Shown here one piece after another: positions 61,919 through 64,000 of a DNA stretch of 64,000 bases. Location: assembly GCF_005938125.1 (NCBI RefSeq), contig NZ_VCQN01000002.1, forward strand, positions 372,001-436,000, in the 5' to 3' direction. Positions within the stretch are counted from its first letter, which is position 1. Each line of letters begins with the position of its first letter. A program made the position numbers and the translations under genes. The notes beneath the pieces were generated by a model that saw only the letters and a list, made by a program, of their open reading frames with translations, made no database searches and was not told where the DNA came from. Source of the stretch: Bacillus sp. BHET2. GTDB taxonomy: Bacteria; Bacillota; Bacilli; Bacillales; Bacillaceae_B.

Positions 61919-62440
61919 ATGAGTTCAACAATTGAAGAGCTTTATAAAAAATATGTACGCCTCGCCATTCCTAATCAATACAAAATAAAAGAAGCTGAAA
62001 CGATCTTAATGAAAGAATATTCTGCAGTTTTTTACCCAATAAAAGAAGTGGCTTTCCTCCTGTCACCAGAAGAGGAGAAAATACTGGATACTTGTTTTAA
62101 AATTGAGGACCCTGGAGTATTGTTCAAGTTATTTACTGAACAAGAAAAAAAAGACCTTAAAGAATTGAAAGAAATCAATAAACAAAACCCACTGAACTTG
62201 GAAATCGCCACTAAGAGTGAAGTAGAATATACCAGAATTCAAGAAGGCAATTATGTCATGGTATTCTTCGGCACCGATCATGAGGGGAAAATCCAAGAAG
62301 TGAAATTACTCGGCTATAGTCAGAAAATGTTTGATTTAATGACCGTTTTTATTGGAGTAGATCATAATCAGTGTCTCCTGGAAAATAGAGATTTTCAAGA
62401 ATACTTGCTCTCTCTCTCTAACCTTGGTTACTTAGATTAG
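61919..62440 (+). CDS. Protein of unknown function
   Basis: The 173-residue protein begins MSSTIEELYKKYVRLAIPNQ, is rich in Lys and Glu in the middle (EQEKKDLKELKEINKQ) and has a C-terminal GKIQEVKLLGYSQKMFDLMT. It does not match a family I know. The ATG at 61919 fits GGGGG nine bases upstream; 61913 is an alternative. A strong terminator follows. Confidence 0.65.
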   Translation: MSSTIEELYKKYVRLAIPNQYKIKEAETILMKEYSAVFYPIKEVAFLLSPEEEKILDTCFKIEDPGVLFKLFTEQEKKDLKELKEINKQNPLNLEIATKSEVEYTRIQEGNYVMVFFGTDHEGKIQEVKLLGYSQKMFDLMTVFIGVDHNQCLLENRDFQEYLLSLSNLGYLD

Positions 62441-62460
62441 TATCCATTTTCGTTAACCCA

Positions 62461-62500
62461 AAAGAACCCAATGACATAGGATTTTGTCATTGGGTTCTTT
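62461..62500 (+). terminator. Terminator after the 61919 gene
   Basis: AAAGAACCCAATGACA (62461-62476) pairs with TGTCATTGGGTTCTTT (62485-62500). Confidence 0.88.
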
Positions 62501-62662
62501 GAGTGACAGACACTCTCCGAATAATCTTTACTTTCTCTCGTGAAATTTATGTAAAATGAAGAAAATCCCACTTTAAAAATACTGATCTATCAACATTTAT
62601 TTCATTTCACGTTAAAAACAGGATTCGAAATAATTCGAGGAGTGACTGTCACCCACTTGAGG

Positions 62663-63148
62663 TCATTTGCCCATGAACCCCTGTATTCGTTTCCACTTCT
62701 TCTGCAAGGTTAACGGTTCCGGGATCTCCTGCTGAATCATGATGAGATCGCATGTTTTAAGGAAATCTGCTGTTTTCTCCACGTACTCAGGAGTCACAAG
62801 ATAATTGGCCCCTTTAACGACGACAATACTGTTGTCCCCTTCAGCTAGGATGATATGAGCCGTTCCAGACTTCGCACCTATAACCGGTTCCACATAGTCC
62901 GTATGAACACCGTTTCGCTTAAAGTTTTCTAATATGTCTCGGCCGTAGGGATCATCCCCTACACATCCGATCATGTAAACGTCAGCCCCCAGCCGTGCTG
63001 CTGCAACGGCCTGGTTGGCTCCTTTTCCGCCGAGTACCGTGTCAAAGCTGTCCCCCAGTACCGTTTCCCCTGCACCGGGCCGTTTCGCTGATGTCACCAC
63101 CAGATCCATGGATGAACTGCCAATCACGGCAATTTTCGCTTTTTTCAT
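62663..63148 (-). pseudogene. rbsK: Ribokinase, C-terminally truncated
   Basis: The 161 codons cover the N-terminal half of RbsK: AVIGSSSMDLVVTSAKRPGA, the GGKGANQAVAAARLG substrate loop (residues 40-54) and MIGCVGDDPYGRDIL. After QQEIPEP the text changes to LTLQKKWKRIQGFMGK and stops, so the second half with the catalytic Asp and ATP site is missing. It cannot be an active kinase. It lies six bases after the rbsR fragment, as in an rbs operon. GGAAG precedes the ATG. Confidence 0.82.
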
Positions 63149-63154
63149 CTTCCT

Positions 63155-63799
63155 TCATCCCTTTTTTGTTGTGTTTCGCTGTATGAGTTCAACCGGAAGC
63201 TGAACACTTGTATCGATGTCATTTTCTTGTTTTATCAGTTTAATCAGAAGTGCCGCGGCCTGCCTGCCCATTTCGTAAGCCGGCTGCCTGATCGTGGAAA
63301 GTGACGGATAGGAAAGGCTGCTTTGCGGGATGTCATCGTAGCCGATAACCTGTACGTCTTCAGGAATCTTCTTCCCGAGCCTCAATGCCTCATGGAGAAT
63401 AGCAATCCCGACGATATCATTGCTCGCAATGACCCCATCCGTATCAGGATAGGTGGCGAACAGTTCCTCTGCCCAGCCCTTTGCGTCTTCAAAAGAGAAC
63501 GACGTCGTTGACATCACCGTGAAATCGACGTCCTTCCCGCTTAAATACTCGATGGCTCCCCGGAATCGGTCCTGTGCTGGCTTGACGTGAGCCGGTCCCT
63601 TCATGACGGTGATCCGTTTCGATCCTTTTTCTACGAGGGTCTTTGCCGCCAGGCGTCCCCCTTTGCGTCCGTCTGCGTATACAGCCGGATAGTTGTCCGT
63701 GGTCCGGTCAAGGATAATTAGTTGCAATAGTTTCAACCTTAAATTTTTGAGACTCTTTATTTTCAGAAGCAAGGTAAATGTACAAGCAAATACTATCAT
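63155..63799 (-). pseudogene. rbsR: LacI-family ribose regulator, N-terminal DNA-binding part missing
   Basis: The clear RbsR text begins IILDRTTDNYPAVYADGRKG near 63727 and runs through the periplasmic-binding-protein-like sensor domain (ASNDIVGIAILHEALRLG, VQVIGYDDIPQSSLSYPSLS) to the end. The helix-turn-helix and first sensor half (about 125 residues) are absent. The upstream 22 codons (MIVFACTFTLLLKIKSLKNL) are not RbsR-like and come from a junction near 63715-63730. Confidence 0.82.
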
Positions 63800-63851
63800 T
63801 CCAAATATATTAATAGAGACCGTTTAGTATATTTGAAAAGGAGTGTTATAT

Positions 63852-64000
63852 ATGTATCCTTCTGGTGATGGACTCGCCAAAATTTTAAAATGTCAAATCA
63901 ACCAAGCAGTCGCATTGCTTCTCGGAAGTGGAGACATCCAAAATCTTGTTGTGAAAAAAGTTGAGAATGGGGTAGTCTCTGGTTTAGATCTGAACAATCC
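63852..64000 (+). CDS. Partial gene of unknown function (runs off the window)
   Basis: The 49 codons seen read MYPSGDGLAKILKCQINQAV, then ALLLGSGDIQNLVVKKVENG and VVSGLDLNNP. AAAAGGAG lies nine bases before the ATG. The family is not recognised. It starts about 125 bases from the rbsR breakpoint, so it probably belongs to the DNA that replaced the 5' part of the rbs operon. Confidence 0.6.
   Translation, partial: MYPSGDGLAKILKCQINQAVALLLGSGDIQNLVVKKVENGVVSGLDLNN

Overview
The window reads as a chromosomal segment of a low-to-moderate GC, endospore-forming Bacillaceae. That is inferred from B. subtilis-type genes (dnaE, ytrH, ytrI, nrnA, ytpI, ytoI, ytkL, ald, yobU/yobV-like, swrC-like), strong AGGAGG-type ribosome binding sites, a sigma-E-like promoter before ytrH, and dispersed repeats of the kind seen in Bacillus and Rossellomorea. 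The exact genus is a guess.

Layout. 1-1.7 kb: 5' part of dnaE (minus), divergent from the sporulation pair ytrH-ytrI. 1.7-39.5 kb: about 37.8 kb that is absent from this place in B. subtilis, where ytrI is followed directly by nrnA. It is a patchwork of single accessory genes: hydrolases, GNAT acetyltransferases, VOC, DinB and PPOX-fold proteins, an MFS and an RND exporter, regulators of the MerR, WYL, CGNR and AraC types, and several decayed genes (GNAT, aminoglycoside phosphotransferase-like, fosB-like, a truncated sigma factor, a frameshifted VOC protein). It ends with a four-gene cluster (33.2-39.0 kb, minus) for a thiazole/oxazole-modified bacteriocin of the heterocycloanthracin/sonorensin type: Cys/Gly-rich precursor, ThiF-like maturation protein, YcaO cyclodehydratase and SagB-type dehydrogenase. 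39.5-46.4 kb: the conserved backbone resumes (nrnA, ytpI, ytoI, ytkL, ald), with four copies of a palindromic dispersed repeat and a kduD-like gene. 46.7-48.0 kb: NCS1 permease.

48-60 kb: an AT-rich defence and mobile island. It holds a short CBASS anti-phage operon (Cap15-type effector plus CD-NTase), a membrane-anchored protein gene broken by an in-frame stop, a two-TM protein of unknown role, at least eight REP-like palindromes (GGGTCTGACCC core) that coincide with the 5' breakpoints of three truncated genes, a duplicated gene segment, a small basic peptide gene with an unusual foldable leader, and remnants of a phage-type replication module. 60.4-64 kb: a Crp/Fnr regulator convergent with a DUF4386 membrane protein, an unknown gene, and truncated rbsK and rbsR.

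The least explained signal is a set of three intergenic arrays (1886-1995, 14371-14460, 32983-33088). Each repeats its own 5-8 bp core (TTGCGTC, TCGCCG, CRTGC) every 20-21 bp. The cores differ but the period is the same. No rRNA, tRNA, CRISPR array or intact insertion sequence was seen.
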